In this document: piece by piece, positions 30,845 through 39,660 of the stretch | Layout of the letters: each line of letters begins with the position of its first letter | Position numbering within the stretch: the stretch's first letter is position 1 | Source: an uncultured Eubacteriaceae bacterium | Lineage (GTDB): Bacteria > Bacillota > Clostridia > Eubacteriales > Eubacteriaceae | Assembly: GCA_937872065.1 (NCBI GenBank) | Contig: CALMRA010000073.1 | Span: 1 to 46,908 of the forward strand | Direction: 5' to 3' | Length of the DNA stretch: 46,908 nucleotides | Notes under the pieces: generated by a model | Told to the model about the DNA's origin: nothing | What the model saw: only the letters and a program-made list of their open reading frames with translations | The model's database searches: none | Made by a program: the position numbers and the translations under genes

Positions 30845-31771
30845 ATGATTATTCCGTCTGACAAACCCACGGAATACAACTATATACTTGAATCGAATGA
30901 GACCGGAAAGCTCAGCGACATACTTTCCCGCAGATACGGGTTCTCTACGCGTATTCTCAGGAATATCAAGCGCGGCGGTATCCTTGAGGTCAACGGCGCA
31001 CCCGCCAGGGTGATTTCATCCGCTGTAGCGGGGGACAAGGTCAGGATCGTTCTCCCCCGGGAGAAGCTGGATGCGGACCCGGTTGACAGCCCTTTCGATA
31101 TTATTTACGAAGACAGCGAGATTCTCGCGGTCAACAAAAGCCCCGGTGTCGTTTCTCATCCGACGAAACGTCATCAGCTGGACACGCTGGCCAATTATGC
31201 GGCGGCTTACGCCGCTCTGCGCGGAGACTCGTACAAGCTGCGCTTCGTCAATCGACTCGACATGGATACGAGCGGCGTCATAATTATTGCAAAAAACAAA
31301 TTTGTCCACCATTATATTCAGTCCAGAATGCAGGGACCTGATGTGGAAAAAACGTATACGGTCTGGGCCGAAGAAGCCCCGGACCGGCTTTTTCCGGACA
31401 GCGGCACCATCGATCTGCCGATCGGAAGACCCGATCCCGTGTCGATCAGACGCTGTGTGATGGAAGACGGACAGCGGGCGGTCACCCATTATAAGGTGCT
31501 CGAACGCGTACCCGGCGCCGTTAGGCTCGAGATCGTTCTCGAGACCGGCAGGACCCATCAGATCCGCGTCCATCTCGCGGCTGCGGAGCATCCGATTATC
31601 GGTGATCCGCTTTACAATCCCGATTCGTGTGAACGCTTCGGACTGAACAGGCAGGCTCTCCACGCATCCAGGTTAAAACTGCCGCTTCCCAAAGCGGGTA
31701 TCCTGGAACTTCAGGCGGAGCTTCCGGACGATTTCATTCAGCTGGAAAACAGACTGAGAGGTAAGATTTGA
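30845..31771 (+). CDS. RluA-family pseudouridine synthase (S4 domain), second copy
   Basis: Pseudouridine synthase of 308 residues with an N-terminal S4 domain (about 20-66: GKLSDILSRRYG ... GGILEVNGAPARVI) and a catalytic domain with NRLDMDTSG (D139), followed by VLETGRTHQIRVHL and HPIIGDPLYN. It is closer to the RluD consensus than the synthase at 24232: Asn replaces His in the first motif position, as in many Firmicutes. The start 30845 uses AGAGG five to six bases upstream; the ATG at 30824 lies within a few bases of the expected transcription start. The gene overlaps the PBP1A start by four bases and heads a three-gene operon. The target uridine is not predictable. Confidence 0.9.
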   Translation: MIIPSDKPTEYNYILESNETGKLSDILSRRYGFSTRILRNIKRGGILEVNGAPARVISSAVAGDKVRIVLPREKLDADPVDSPFDIIYEDSEILAVNKSPGVVSHPTKRHQLDTLANYAAAYAALRGDSYKLRFVNRLDMDTSGVIIIAKNKFVHHYIQSRMQGPDVEKTYTVWAEEAPDRLFPDSGTIDLPIGRPDPVSIRRCVMEDGQRAVTHYKVLERVPGAVRLEIVLETGRTHQIRVHLAAAEHPIIGDPLYNPDSCERFGLNRQALHASRLKLPLPKAGILELQAELPDDFIQLENRLRGKI

Positions 31772-34101
31772 GTAAAGACAACGGCAGTTCGGATAACCGA
31801 CCGACAGTTCCGGATTCGAACGATCAGCTGACTACACAGGATTTAACACAGATCAGCGAAATACTGGATCTCGAATTCAGCGATCCGGACAAGAAAAAAG
31901 AAGCATCCGAACCTCCGCAGACGGAGAAAGCGGACAGCGCTGCGGTTACGGCTGCAGCGAAGGATGAGAAAGAGTCTGAATCTGCGGTAAATGCAGCTGC
32001 AGCAGCAGCTCCGGAAAAAGTTCCGGCAACCGTCGGGACTGCGGATGCCGGAGACGGGGGAACCCCGCCGCCGGAAGAACCCGGTACGATCGGGACGGCC
32101 GAACCCGGGAAAAAAGACGGAAAAGGCCTTCCTTCGAGAAATAAAAAGAAAAAAAGTGCGAAGAAGATCTGGAGAAATATCCTGATCGTCCTGCTGGTCC
32201 TGGTCGCGGCGGCCGGAATCTCTATTTATGTTCTATACAATACAAATCGTATGGATATTTCCGGGATGACTTATTCGCCGAAGGAAAAAACGAAGATCAT
32301 GTCGGCGGACAATGTCCAGATCGCGGAGCTCTATAGTGAAAACCGCGAATACGTTTCGATCGATCAGGTACCTCAGGATCTGAAAAACGCGCTGGTTGCG
32401 ACTGAAGACTCGCGTTTTTACAGCCATAACGGCGTCGACTATATCGGCGTTGTCCGCGCGCTGCTCTCAAATCTGGTCGGCGGAAGTACCGGACAGGGGG
32501 CGTCTACGATTACTCAGCAGCTTGCCCGGCTGCTGTATCTGCCGGATATCTCCACAGAACAGACGTTTATGGATTCGGTCAATCGAAAATTCCGTGAAAT
32601 ATCCATCGCCTATCAGCTCGAAGAGAAATATACGAAGGATCAGATACTCGAAATGTATCTGAACGAATATTATTTCGGTTCGGGCGCTTACGGAATCGAA
32701 GCGGCATCCGAAACCTATTTCGGAGTGCCGGTAAGCCAGCTTGATCTCGCCCAGTGCGCGATGCTCGCAGGCCTGCCCCAGGCGCCGAGCGTTTACGCGC
32801 CGAACAGCGATTTTGAAGCTGCGAAGAAACGACAGAGCGAAGTTCTTGCCAGAATGGTCTCGGCGGGCTATATCACGCAGGAACAGTCGGATGCCGCGTA
32901 CGCGGAAGAGCTGACGATCGTACCGTGGTCGCCGGCAGAGCTGAACAATCAGATTACCGCGGGCTATGCGGATTATGTCGATGCGGTGATTCAGGAATAT
33001 GCGGAAGCTGCCGCGCCGACAGTCATGAAGGAACGCGGTCTGTCGGAAGACGAAGCGATCTCCTATACACGTGAAAACGTCGCGTCAGGCGGCTATATCT
33101 TCTATACGACGATCTATTCGACCTATCAGGAAGATGCGATTAGTACGATTGAGAACAGACTGGCGGCCTACGGCTATGACCAGAGCTCCGGCGATACGGC
33201 GGCGCTTGTCACCGTCGATCTGGACGGCGCCGTCCGCGCCTACTACGGCGGGAACGAGACGTATTCCAGCATCGATATGGCCAGTACGGCCAGGCAGCCT
33301 GGGTCTAATATCAAACCGCTGTACTACAGCCTGGGTATCGAAAACGGAACCTATACGACAAGCTCGATCCTCAGTGACGAACCGATCAATATCAACGGGT
33401 ACTCGCCGCAGAACTACGGCGGAACCTACAGCGGGAACATTACCTTCGCTCAGTCGCTGATCCAGTCAAAGAACGTTACATCCGTTCAGATCTTCAATAC
33501 GCTGGGCGTAGACGCCGCGATGGAATGGATCAAGAGCTTCGGCTTCACGACTATCGGAGATGACGACTATAACCTGGCGTCCGCTCTCGGCGGCCTGACC
33601 TACGGTGTCGAACCGTATGAAATGGCGGCTGCGTTCAATACCTTCAACAACTCGGGCGTCTATAATCAGCCCTATATGATCCAGAAGGTCACGAATACGT
33701 CTGGCGACCTGCTGGCGGACAAGAGCAGCTTCGGACTCGAATCGAAGCAGATCATGTCGGCGAGCACTGCCAGTACGATGTGGGATCTGATGAGACAGGT
33801 TGTTACGAGCGGGACCGGCTCATCGGCTGCGACGACTCAGGCAACCGCAGGCAAGACCGGTACGACGGATAATGAAGAAAATCTGTGGTTCACAGGGATG
33901 ACAGGCAATCTGACCACATCGATCTGGGTCGGGAACCTTGAATACGAGGTTGTCGGCGCGGGTTCGTATATACCGGCCGGCATCTACGGAACGTACATGC
34001 AGACCCTGCTGAACAACAATGAAGTCGCACAGTTCGCGCCGGACAACGTTCCGGTTACGCAGGATGTGACGCCTTCCTATACGGCACCGGAAAGTCAATG
34101 A
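31768..34101 (+). CDS. pbp1A: Bifunctional class A penicillin-binding protein 1A
   Basis: Peptidoglycan synthase with both glycosyltransferase and transpeptidase activities, 777 residues, on the outer face of the membrane. Order: a cytoplasmic tail of 130 residues rich in Ala, Pro, Glu and Lys; a single membrane helix at about 132-155; a GT51 domain with catalytic E213 in ATEDSRFYSHNG and the conserved GGSTGQGASTITQQLAR; then the transpeptidase with serine S513 and K516 (GSNIK), SKN at 567-569, and KTG at 696-698. The start is TTG at 31768, overlapping the previous stop (TTGA) with GAGAGG upstream. It ends in an ATGA overlap with nth. PBP1A and nth are neighbours in Bacillus as well (ponA-recU-ypoC-nth). 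Confidence 0.95.
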   Translation: MSKDNGSSDNRPTVPDSNDQLTTQDLTQISEILDLEFSDPDKKKEASEPPQTEKADSAAVTAAAKDEKESESAVNAAAAAAPEKVPATVGTADAGDGGTPPPEEPGTIGTAEPGKKDGKGLPSRNKKKKSAKKIWRNILIVLLVLVAAAGISIYVLYNTNRMDISGMTYSPKEKTKIMSADNVQIAELYSENREYVSIDQVPQDLKNALVATEDSRFYSHNGVDYIGVVRALLSNLVGGSTGQGASTITQQLARLLYLPDISTEQTFMDSVNRKFREISIAYQLEEKYTKDQILEMYLNEYYFGSGAYGIEAASETYFGVPVSQLDLAQCAMLAGLPQAPSVYAPNSDFEAAKKRQSEVLARMVSAGYITQEQSDAAYAEELTIVPWSPAELNNQITAGYADYVDAVIQEYAEAAAPTVMKERGLSEDEAISYTRENVASGGYIFYTTIYSTYQEDAISTIENRLAAYGYDQSSGDTAALVTVDLDGAVRAYYGGNETYSSIDMASTARQPGSNIKPLYYSLGIENGTYTTSSILSDEPININGYSPQNYGGTYSGNITFAQSLIQSKNVTSVQIFNTLGVDAAMEWIKSFGFTTIGDDDYNLASALGGLTYGVEPYEMAAAFNTFNNSGVYNQPYMIQKVTNTSGDLLADKSSFGLESKQIMSASTASTMWDLMRQVVTSGTGSSAATTQATAGKTGTTDNEENLWFTGMTGNLTTSIWVGNLEYEVVGAGSYIPAGIYGTYMQTLLNNNEVAQFAPDNVPVTQDVTPSYTAPESQ

Positions 34102-34760
34102 TGAACTGGCCTCAGGAACAATGCGATAAAGCTCTCGGAGAACTCCGGGAGCTTTATCGCGATATAGAAGATAAAAGCGGACTTGAATTCAGTACGCCGT
34201 ATCAGCTGCTTGTCGCGACGATCCTTTCGGCACAGTGTACGGACGTCAGAGTCAATAAGGTGACAGCAGAACTGTTCGGGAAGGCGGATACGCCCGAAGC
34301 AGTTATTGAACTGGGAGAGGACGGACTGCTCGAAGAGATCAAAAGCTGCGGGCTGGCGCCGAGCAAGGCGAAGAACATTATCGCAGCTTCAAGGCTGATC
34401 CTTTCCGATTATGACGGAGAGGTTCCAGACGAGCTGGAAGAGCTCGTTAAGCTTCCGGGAGTCGGACGCAAGACGGCCAACGTCGTTTTGTCACAGGCGT
34501 TCGGAATTCCTGCGATCGCGGTGGATACCCACGTCAACAGAGTTGCGAAACGGCTGGGCCTGGCGGACGGCTCCAATGTCCAGAAGGTGGAGCAGGAGCT
34601 GATGCAGCGCATTCCGAGAGAAAACTGGGCCAAAGCCCATCACTGGCTCATCTGGCACGGACGGCAGATATGCAAAGCAAGAAAGCCGGACTGCGCCGGC
34701 TGTCCCGCGGCTCCGTACTGTCGATATGCACGGGAACAGGCGGAAGCTGAAAGCGAATAA
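34098..34760 (+). CDS. nth: Endonuclease III
   Basis: Base-excision repair glycosylase/AP lyase that removes oxidised pyrimidines from DNA, 220 residues. Seen: the helix-hairpin-helix LPGVGRKTA with catalytic lysine K125, D143 in AVDTHVNR, and the C-terminal 4Fe-4S cluster C192, C199, C202 and C208 in the spacing Cx6Cx2Cx5C. All expected residues are present. The start overlaps the PBP1A stop (ATGATG; either of the two adjacent ATGs may be used). It ends the operon, followed by a terminator with a UUCG loop. Confidence 0.97.
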   Translation: MMNWPQEQCDKALGELRELYRDIEDKSGLEFSTPYQLLVATILSAQCTDVRVNKVTAELFGKADTPEAVIELGEDGLLEEIKSCGLAPSKAKNIIAASRLILSDYDGEVPDELEELVKLPGVGRKTANVVLSQAFGIPAIAVDTHVNRVAKRLGLADGSNVQKVEQELMQRIPRENWAKAHHWLIWHGRQICKARKPDCAGCPAAPYCRYAREQAEAESE

Positions 34761-34787
34761 ACTGAATCTGGCAGCATCTGAAACAGG

Positions 34788-34812
34788 AGGACTCCTTCGG
34801 GAGTTCTTTTTT
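34788..34812 (+). terminator. Terminator of the RluA-pbp1A-nth operon
   Basis: AGGACTCC (34788-34795), UUCG loop, GGAGTTCT (34800-34807) with one G-U pair, T tract to 34812. Confidence 0.88.
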
Positions 34813-34836
34813 GACATATAAAGCAGATTCATCAAG

Positions 34837-34865
34837 TTGTATACAATATAGGCGTTTGTATACAA
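34837..34865. promoter_or_regulatory. Two perfect TTGTATACAA palindromes upstream of the liv operon
   Basis: 10-bp palindromes at 34837-34846 and 34856-34865, 19 bases apart. They lie 16 to 45 bases upstream of the -35. A GntR-type or similar dimeric regulator could bind both. The core TGTATACA also occurs before the methyltransferase gene. Confidence 0.6.
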
Positions 34866-34881
34866 TTTTTAACCTAATTTC

Positions 34882-34910
34882 TTGTAATCGGGACTCTTCT
34901 ACAATATAAT
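34882..34910 (+). promoter_or_regulatory. Promoter of livKHMGF
   Basis: -35 TTGTAA (34882-34887), 17-base spacer, perfect -10 TATAAT (34905-34910). Confidence 0.8.
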
Positions 34911-34938
34911 TAACTAAAATTATATGACGGAGGAAAGA

Positions 34939-36108
34939 ATGAAGAAACGAATTACGTCTATACTCATTTCTGCAATTCTTATTGCATCGCTCTTCACGTT
35001 TACCGGCTGCGGAAGCTCATCCGGCGACACGATCAAGATCGGGACCCTGGGCCCCTACTCGGGAGATACCGCGATGTACGGCGAAGCCGCTAAAAACGGT
35101 ATCCAGCTGGCTGTAGATCAGGTAAACAACGACGGCGGCATCAACGGCAAGCAGGTAGAACTCGTATCCTACGATACGAAGGGTGATACCACCGAAGCGG
35201 TTTCCGCTTACAAGCGTCTTGTCAACGAAGACTCGGTTGTCGGTATTGTCGGACCTGTCCTTTCAGGCGAAGCGCTCGCGATCAAGGATGCGGCGACTGA
35301 AGACAATATCCCGATGGTCACACCGACCGCGACAGCTGCCGAAGTAACACTCGACGCACCCAACAGCTTCAGAGTCTGCTTCCTGGACGAATATCAGGGC
35401 AATGCCGCCGCGAAGTATGCAAAATCTGCGGAAGGTCTCAACGCGACCAATGCGGCGATGATCGTCTCCAAGGGCAACGCTTACTCCGAAGGTCTGGCGG
35501 AAGCCTTCAAGACGACGTTCGAGTCTCTCGGCGGAACGATTGTCGATACTGAAAACTACGCGTCGACCGATACGGATTACAGCGCGCAGCTTACGAAAAT
35601 CAAGAGCTCCGGCGCGGAAGTCATCTACGTTCCGGACTACTACAACACTGCCGGCCCGATCCTCCAGAAAGCCAAGGAAATGGGCATCACCGCCAAGTTC
35701 ATCGGCGGCGACGGCTGGGATTCCATTCAGAAGGATTACGCGGAAGCAGCTGAAGGCGACTATTTCACAAACCACTATGCTGCCGATAATCAGGACGAAG
35801 TCGTTCAGAGCTTCCTGAGCGCTTATAAAGACGCTTATAACGAAACTCCGAATTCATTCGCCGCACTCGGCTACGATGCCGCGATGACGATGATGGATGC
35901 GATCAAGAACGGCAGCAGCACTGAAAAGCAGGATATCATCGATCAGCTTGCGAAGATCGAAGTCAACGGTGTCACCGGTTCCTTCACGTTTGATGAAAAC
36001 GGCGACCCGAAGGGCAAGGAAATCTCGATCATTCAGGTCAGCAATGGAGAACTGAAGTACGTCACCAGCGAAAACGGCGACAAGACGGACAACGAAGTTA
36101 TCCAGTAG
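34939..36108 (+). CDS. livK: Branched-chain amino-acid ABC transporter, substrate-binding lipoprotein
   Basis: Surface-tethered binding protein, 389 residues. Seen: a lipoprotein signal with lipobox FTGC and lipidated C24, a low-complexity Gly/Ser linker, then the periplasmic-binding fold of the LivJ/LivK family (IKIGTLGPYSGDTAMYGEAA, then GIVGPVLSGEALAIKDAA, TPTATAAEV). The family takes up Leu, Ile and Val but also other amino acids and short amides, so substrate is provisional. The start at 34939 has GGAGG five bases upstream; an earlier in-frame ATG includes that site. First of five genes; the following hairpin probably lowers expression of the membrane and ATPase genes relative to this one, as is common for binding proteins. 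Confidence 0.93.
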   Translation: MKKRITSILISAILIASLFTFTGCGSSSGDTIKIGTLGPYSGDTAMYGEAAKNGIQLAVDQVNNDGGINGKQVELVSYDTKGDTTEAVSAYKRLVNEDSVVGIVGPVLSGEALAIKDAATEDNIPMVTPTATAAEVTLDAPNSFRVCFLDEYQGNAAAKYAKSAEGLNATNAAMIVSKGNAYSEGLAEAFKTTFESLGGTIVDTENYASTDTDYSAQLTKIKSSGAEVIYVPDYYNTAGPILQKAKEMGITAKFIGGDGWDSIQKDYAEAAEGDYFTNHYAADNQDEVVQSFLSAYKDAYNETPNSFAALGYDAAMTMMDAIKNGSSTEKQDIIDQLAKIEVNGVTGSFTFDENGDPKGKEISIIQVSNGELKYVTSENGDKTDNEVIQ

Positions 36109-36119
36109 TCTTACTCAGA

Positions 36120-36150
36120 GCAGAAGGGCTTCGGCCTTTCTGCCTTTTTT
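36120..36150 (+). terminator. Intra-operon terminator/attenuator between livK and livH
   Basis: Stem of ten pairs (36120-36129 with 36134-36143, one G-U) with UUCG loop and a T tract. An IR CTGTCCGG-T-CCGGACAG (36190-36206) follows upstream of livH's ribosome binding site. Confidence 0.7.
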
Positions 36151-36221
36151 GATTTAAGTTACAGGATACTGCGATACCCTTAACGAAAACTGTCCGGTCC
36201 GGACAGCCCGGAGGATTTATT

Positions 36222-37100
36222 TTGAATATCTTTTTGCAGCAGGTCATTAACGGCCTGAACGCGGGGAGCATATACGCGCTGGTCGCCATCGGCTACACGA
36301 TGGTGTACGGCATCCTGAAGCTCATCAACTTCGCCCACGGCGAAATTATGATGTTCGGTGCCTACTTCGCGTACATCGCCGCGGTGTTTTTCGGATGGCC
36401 GTTCTATGTGGTCATTCTTTTCTCGGGCTGTGTAACGGCTTTTCTCGGCTTTCTTGTCGAATTCATCGCCTATCGCCCGCTAAGAAACGCGCCCAGACTC
36501 TCGATGCTCATCACAGCCATCGGCATGAGCATGTTCCTGCAGAATCTGGCACGCCTTATTTTCGGCGCTGACCCCATCGTCATGCCGAAGATCTTTCCGT
36601 CTGCCATTTTTAATATCGGCGGGATCGATGTGTCGTCCGTTACGCTTATTACAATCGGCCTGTCAGTCGCGATGATGATTCTTCTGCAGCTGTTTATCAA
36701 GAATACGAAACAGGGGCGGGCCATGCGCGCGGTTTCTGAGAATCAGGACGCTGCCGTTCTGATGGGAATCGACGTAAACAAGACGATTTCGCTGACGTTT
36801 ATCATCGGCTCCGCTCTCGGGGCTCTCGGCGGTATTCTGTACAGTACCGCGTATATCACGATTTCTCCGACGATGGGAACGATGCCCGGCCTGAAGGCCT
36901 TCATCGCCGCCGTTCTCGGCGGAATCGGAAGCATTCCGGGCGCGATGCTCGGAGGCTTCATTATCGGGATGTTTGAAACGCTCATTAAAGCCTACATTTC
37001 GACAACCTGGGCGGATGCGATCGTGTTTGCGCTGCTTATCATCGTTCTCGTGGTCAAGCCTACGGGCATCCTCGGCAAGAACGTAAAGGAAAAGGTGTGA
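36222..37100 (+). CDS. livH: Branched-chain amino-acid ABC transporter permease LivH
   Basis: Integral membrane permease, 292 residues, with about eight helices. Seen: the family opening NGLNAGSIYALVAIGYTMVYGILKLINFAHGE, the cytoplasmic coupling loop near GRAMRAVSENQDAA with the EAA-like pattern, and GGIGSIPGAMLGG. Start TTG at 36222 has GGAGG seven bases upstream; no ATG fits better. Partner of LivM in the heterodimeric channel. It overlaps the livM start region by four bases if GTG 37097 is used. Confidence 0.93.
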   Translation: MNIFLQQVINGLNAGSIYALVAIGYTMVYGILKLINFAHGEIMMFGAYFAYIAAVFFGWPFYVVILFSGCVTAFLGFLVEFIAYRPLRNAPRLSMLITAIGMSMFLQNLARLIFGADPIVMPKIFPSAIFNIGGIDVSSVTLITIGLSVAMMILLQLFIKNTKQGRAMRAVSENQDAAVLMGIDVNKTISLTFIIGSALGALGGILYSTAYITISPTMGTMPGLKAFIAAVLGGIGSIPGAMLGGFIIGMFETLIKAYISTTWADAIVFALLIIVLVVKPTGILGKNVKEKV

Positions 37101-38098
37101 AAATGGATAAAGCGATTAAAAAATCCTATATTATCAATTTTTCAGCCGTTTTCCTGCTGTGGCTGCTCTTTTACTGCGGTCAGCAGTTCGGCTTCATCTC
37201 GAATTATCTGATCGGGATTATCATCAATTCCTGCATCATGATTATTATGGCGACCTCGCTGAACATCGTCGCGGGCTTTCTCGGAGAAATGGCCCTGGGC
37301 CATGCAGGGCTTATGGCGATCGGCGCTTATACGGGCGCCGTCGTATCCGGATGGCTCCTCGACGCAGTCTCGCTTCCGCATATTGTCGTGCTCGTACTCG
37401 CTTCTCTGGCGGGCGGACTTCTGGCTGCGGGAATCGGCGCGCTGATCTCGCTTCCGTCGATGCGTCTTCGCGGGGACTACCTCGGGATCGTCACCATCGG
37501 CTTCGCGGAAATTATCCGGATCTTCTTCATCAACTTTGAGCCCACAGGGGCTGCGAACGGGATGACCGGCATCAAGCGTCTGACGACGATGAGCAATTCG
37601 TTCTGGATCATGGCCATCATCGTCGCCCTGATCTTCACGATCGGAAAGAGCCGCTACGGCCGTGCGATCATGTCGATCCGCGAAGATGAAATCGCATCGG
37701 AAGCATCGGGAATCCCGACGACGAAGTACAAGGTTCTCGCCTTCGCGCTGTCCTCGTTCTTCGCGGGTATCGGCGGTTCTCTGTATGCTCACTATCAGGG
37801 CTACCTGGATCCGAATAAGTTTCAGTTCAACTACTCGATCGAAATGTTCACGATCGTCGTTCTCGGCGGTCTCGGTTCCGTAACCGGCTCGATCATTTCG
37901 GCGATCGTTCTGACGGTGCTGCCGGAGCTTCTGCGTCAGTTTTCGACCTACAGACTGCTGGTGTACTCCCTCGCTCTCATTGTGATGATGATTTTCAGAC
38001 CGCAGGGCATCTTCGGACGCTACGAATTCTCACTGTCGAAGTTTATGGATGAGATGAAGGATAAAAAGAAAGACAAACAGAAGGGAAGTGCCGCATGA
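37097..38098 (+). CDS. livM: Branched-chain amino-acid ABC transporter permease LivM
   Basis: Second permease, 333 residues, about eight to nine helices. Seen: SLNIVAGFLGEMALGHAGLMAIGAY near the N-terminus, the coupling loop GRAIMSIREDEIASEASGI, and GGLGSVTGSIISA, all typical for LivM. The last 25 residues are Lys-rich and cytoplasmic. Start GTG 37097 overlaps the livH stop; ATG 37103, two codons later, is equally plausible from the AAAGG spacing. It forms the channel with LivH and ends four bases into livG. Confidence 0.93.
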   Translation: MKMDKAIKKSYIINFSAVFLLWLLFYCGQQFGFISNYLIGIIINSCIMIIMATSLNIVAGFLGEMALGHAGLMAIGAYTGAVVSGWLLDAVSLPHIVVLVLASLAGGLLAAGIGALISLPSMRLRGDYLGIVTIGFAEIIRIFFINFEPTGAANGMTGIKRLTTMSNSFWIMAIIVALIFTIGKSRYGRAIMSIREDEIASEASGIPTTKYKVLAFALSSFFAGIGGSLYAHYQGYLDPNKFQFNYSIEMFTIVVLGGLGSVTGSIISAIVLTVLPELLRQFSTYRLLVYSLALIVMMIFRPQGIFGRYEFSLSKFMDEMKDKKKDKQKGSAA

Positions 38099-38892
38099 CC
38101 GAAACGACTAATAAACCAGCCGTGCATACGGGAAAACCTGTTCTGTCCGCAGAGGGCGTCACAATGCGTTTCGGCGGTCTGACAGCCGTCGACAACTTTA
38201 ATCTGGAGCTTCGTCCCGGCGAGCTGGTCGGGCTCATCGGGCCCAACGGCGCCGGCAAGACGACCATCTTCAACGCCCTGACCGGCGTTTACGTTCCGAC
38301 CGAAGGGACCGTTACGATCAACGGTACGGTCATCAACGATAAAAAGGCCAGCGAAGTGGTCAAGATCGGTGCCGCACGGACGTTCCAGAATATCCGTCTG
38401 TTCAAGGATCTGACGACGCTGGAAAACGTGCTGATCGCCTATGACGAATTTATCGATTATAATCTCGGTCAGGGGATGTTCAGGACGAAAAAATTCTGGG
38501 ACGAAGAAAAGACAGCCAGAGAAAAATGCATGGATCTGCTGAAGATTTTCGATCTCGAGCAGTATGCGGACGGCAAGGCGAAGAACATGCCCTACGGACA
38601 GCAGCGAAAGCTTGAAATCGCCCGTGCGCTGGCGACGAATCCCCAGGTGCTGATGCTCGACGAACCGGCTGCCGGCATGAATCCGGCGGAAACCGACGAG
38701 CTGATGAAGACCATCGAATTTATCCGTGACAAGTTCAATATTACGATCCTGCTCATCGAGCACGATATGTCCCTCGTCATGGGGATCTGTGAACGGATCG
38801 TCGTTCTCGACTACGGCAGAACGATCGCTGAGGGTCTTCCCGACGAGATCAGCCATAATCCGGACGTTATCAAGGCTTATCTCGGCGAATAG
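38095..38892 (+). CDS. livG: Branched-chain amino-acid ABC transporter ATPase LivG
   Basis: ATP-binding subunit, 265 residues. Seen: Walker A GPNGAGKTT at 49-57, the LivG-type signature MPYGQQRKLEIARAL in place of the standard LSGGQ, and Walker B LMLDEPAAGMN followed by the switch histidine in IEHDMSLV. The N-terminal 15 residues are an extra tail. Overlaps the livM stop (ATGA). Works with LivF as an ATPase heterodimer. Confidence 0.95.
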   Translation: MTETTNKPAVHTGKPVLSAEGVTMRFGGLTAVDNFNLELRPGELVGLIGPNGAGKTTIFNALTGVYVPTEGTVTINGTVINDKKASEVVKIGAARTFQNIRLFKDLTTLENVLIAYDEFIDYNLGQGMFRTKKFWDEEKTAREKCMDLLKIFDLEQYADGKAKNMPYGQQRKLEIARALATNPQVLMLDEPAAGMNPAETDELMKTIEFIRDKFNITILLIEHDMSLVMGICERIVVLDYGRTIAEGLPDEISHNPDVIKAYLGE

Positions 38893-38903
38893 ACAGGATC
38901 AAT

Positions 38904-39608
38904 ATGCTTAAAGTAGAAAACTTAAACGTACATTACGGAAAGATCCATGCGATCAAGGGGATCGACTTCGAAGTCAACGATGGAGAGATCGTCACGCTGA
39001 TCGGCGCGAACGGCGCAGGAAAGTCAACGACGCTGAAAACCCTTTCCGGACTGCTGCGTCCCACCGAAGGCACGATCGTCTTCGACGATCAGGACCTGAC
39101 AAAGGTCAGGCCCAGCAGCATACCGGGACTCGGAATCGCTCAGGTTCCGGAAGGACGGCAGGTCTTCGCGGAAATGTCGGTGCTCGAGAATCTGACGATG
39201 GGCGCCTATATCAGAAACGACAAGGACGGGATCGAATCGGATCTGAATCAGATCTTCGACTACTTCCCGCGTCTGAAGGAGCGTATCAGACAGAGCGCGG
39301 GAACGCTTTCCGGCGGCGAGCAGCAGATGCTCGCGATGGGCCGCGCGATGATGACTCGTCCGAAGCTGATGCTCCTCGACGAACCGTCGATGGGCCTGGC
39401 CCCGATCCTCGTAGACGAAATCTTCTCGATGATCCGGACCATCAACGACAACGGGACGACGGTTCTTCTCGTCGAACAGAATGCGAACAAGGCGCTTCAG
39501 ATCGCCGACCGCGCCTACGTACTCGAAACGGGTACAGTAAAGCTTTCGGGTAAAGCATCCGATCTGCTCGCGAACGACGAAGTCAGATCCGCATACCTCG
39601 GCGGCTGA
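38904..39608 (+). CDS. livF: Branched-chain amino-acid ABC transporter ATPase LivF
   Basis: Second ATPase subunit, 234 residues. Seen: Walker A GANGAGKST, signature LSGGEQQMLAMGRAMM, Walker B LMLLDEPSMGLAP and switch region VEQNANKAL, all typical of LivF. AGGATC precedes the ATG, 11 bases after livG. Final gene of the liv operon, which therefore has the complete set of one binding protein, two permeases and two ATPases. Confidence 0.95.
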   Translation: MLKVENLNVHYGKIHAIKGIDFEVNDGEIVTLIGANGAGKSTTLKTLSGLLRPTEGTIVFDDQDLTKVRPSSIPGLGIAQVPEGRQVFAEMSVLENLTMGAYIRNDKDGIESDLNQIFDYFPRLKERIRQSAGTLSGGEQQMLAMGRAMMTRPKLMLLDEPSMGLAPILVDEIFSMIRTINDNGTTVLLVEQNANKALQIADRAYVLETGTVKLSGKASDLLANDEVRSAYLGG

Positions 39609-39626
39609 CAGAATATCGGATATTCC

Positions 39627-39660
39627 GCCCTTCGGCTCCCCGGGAGCCGGAGGGCTTTTA
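39627..39660 (+). terminator. Terminator of the liv operon
   Basis: 13-bp GC-rich stem (39627-39639 with 39643-39655, one U-G pair) and TTTTA. A second hairpin (TGCGGGC 39661-39667 with GCCCGCA 39692-39698, inner CAGT/ACTG pair), followed by GCTTTT, lies immediately after and may act as backup. Confidence 0.75.
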
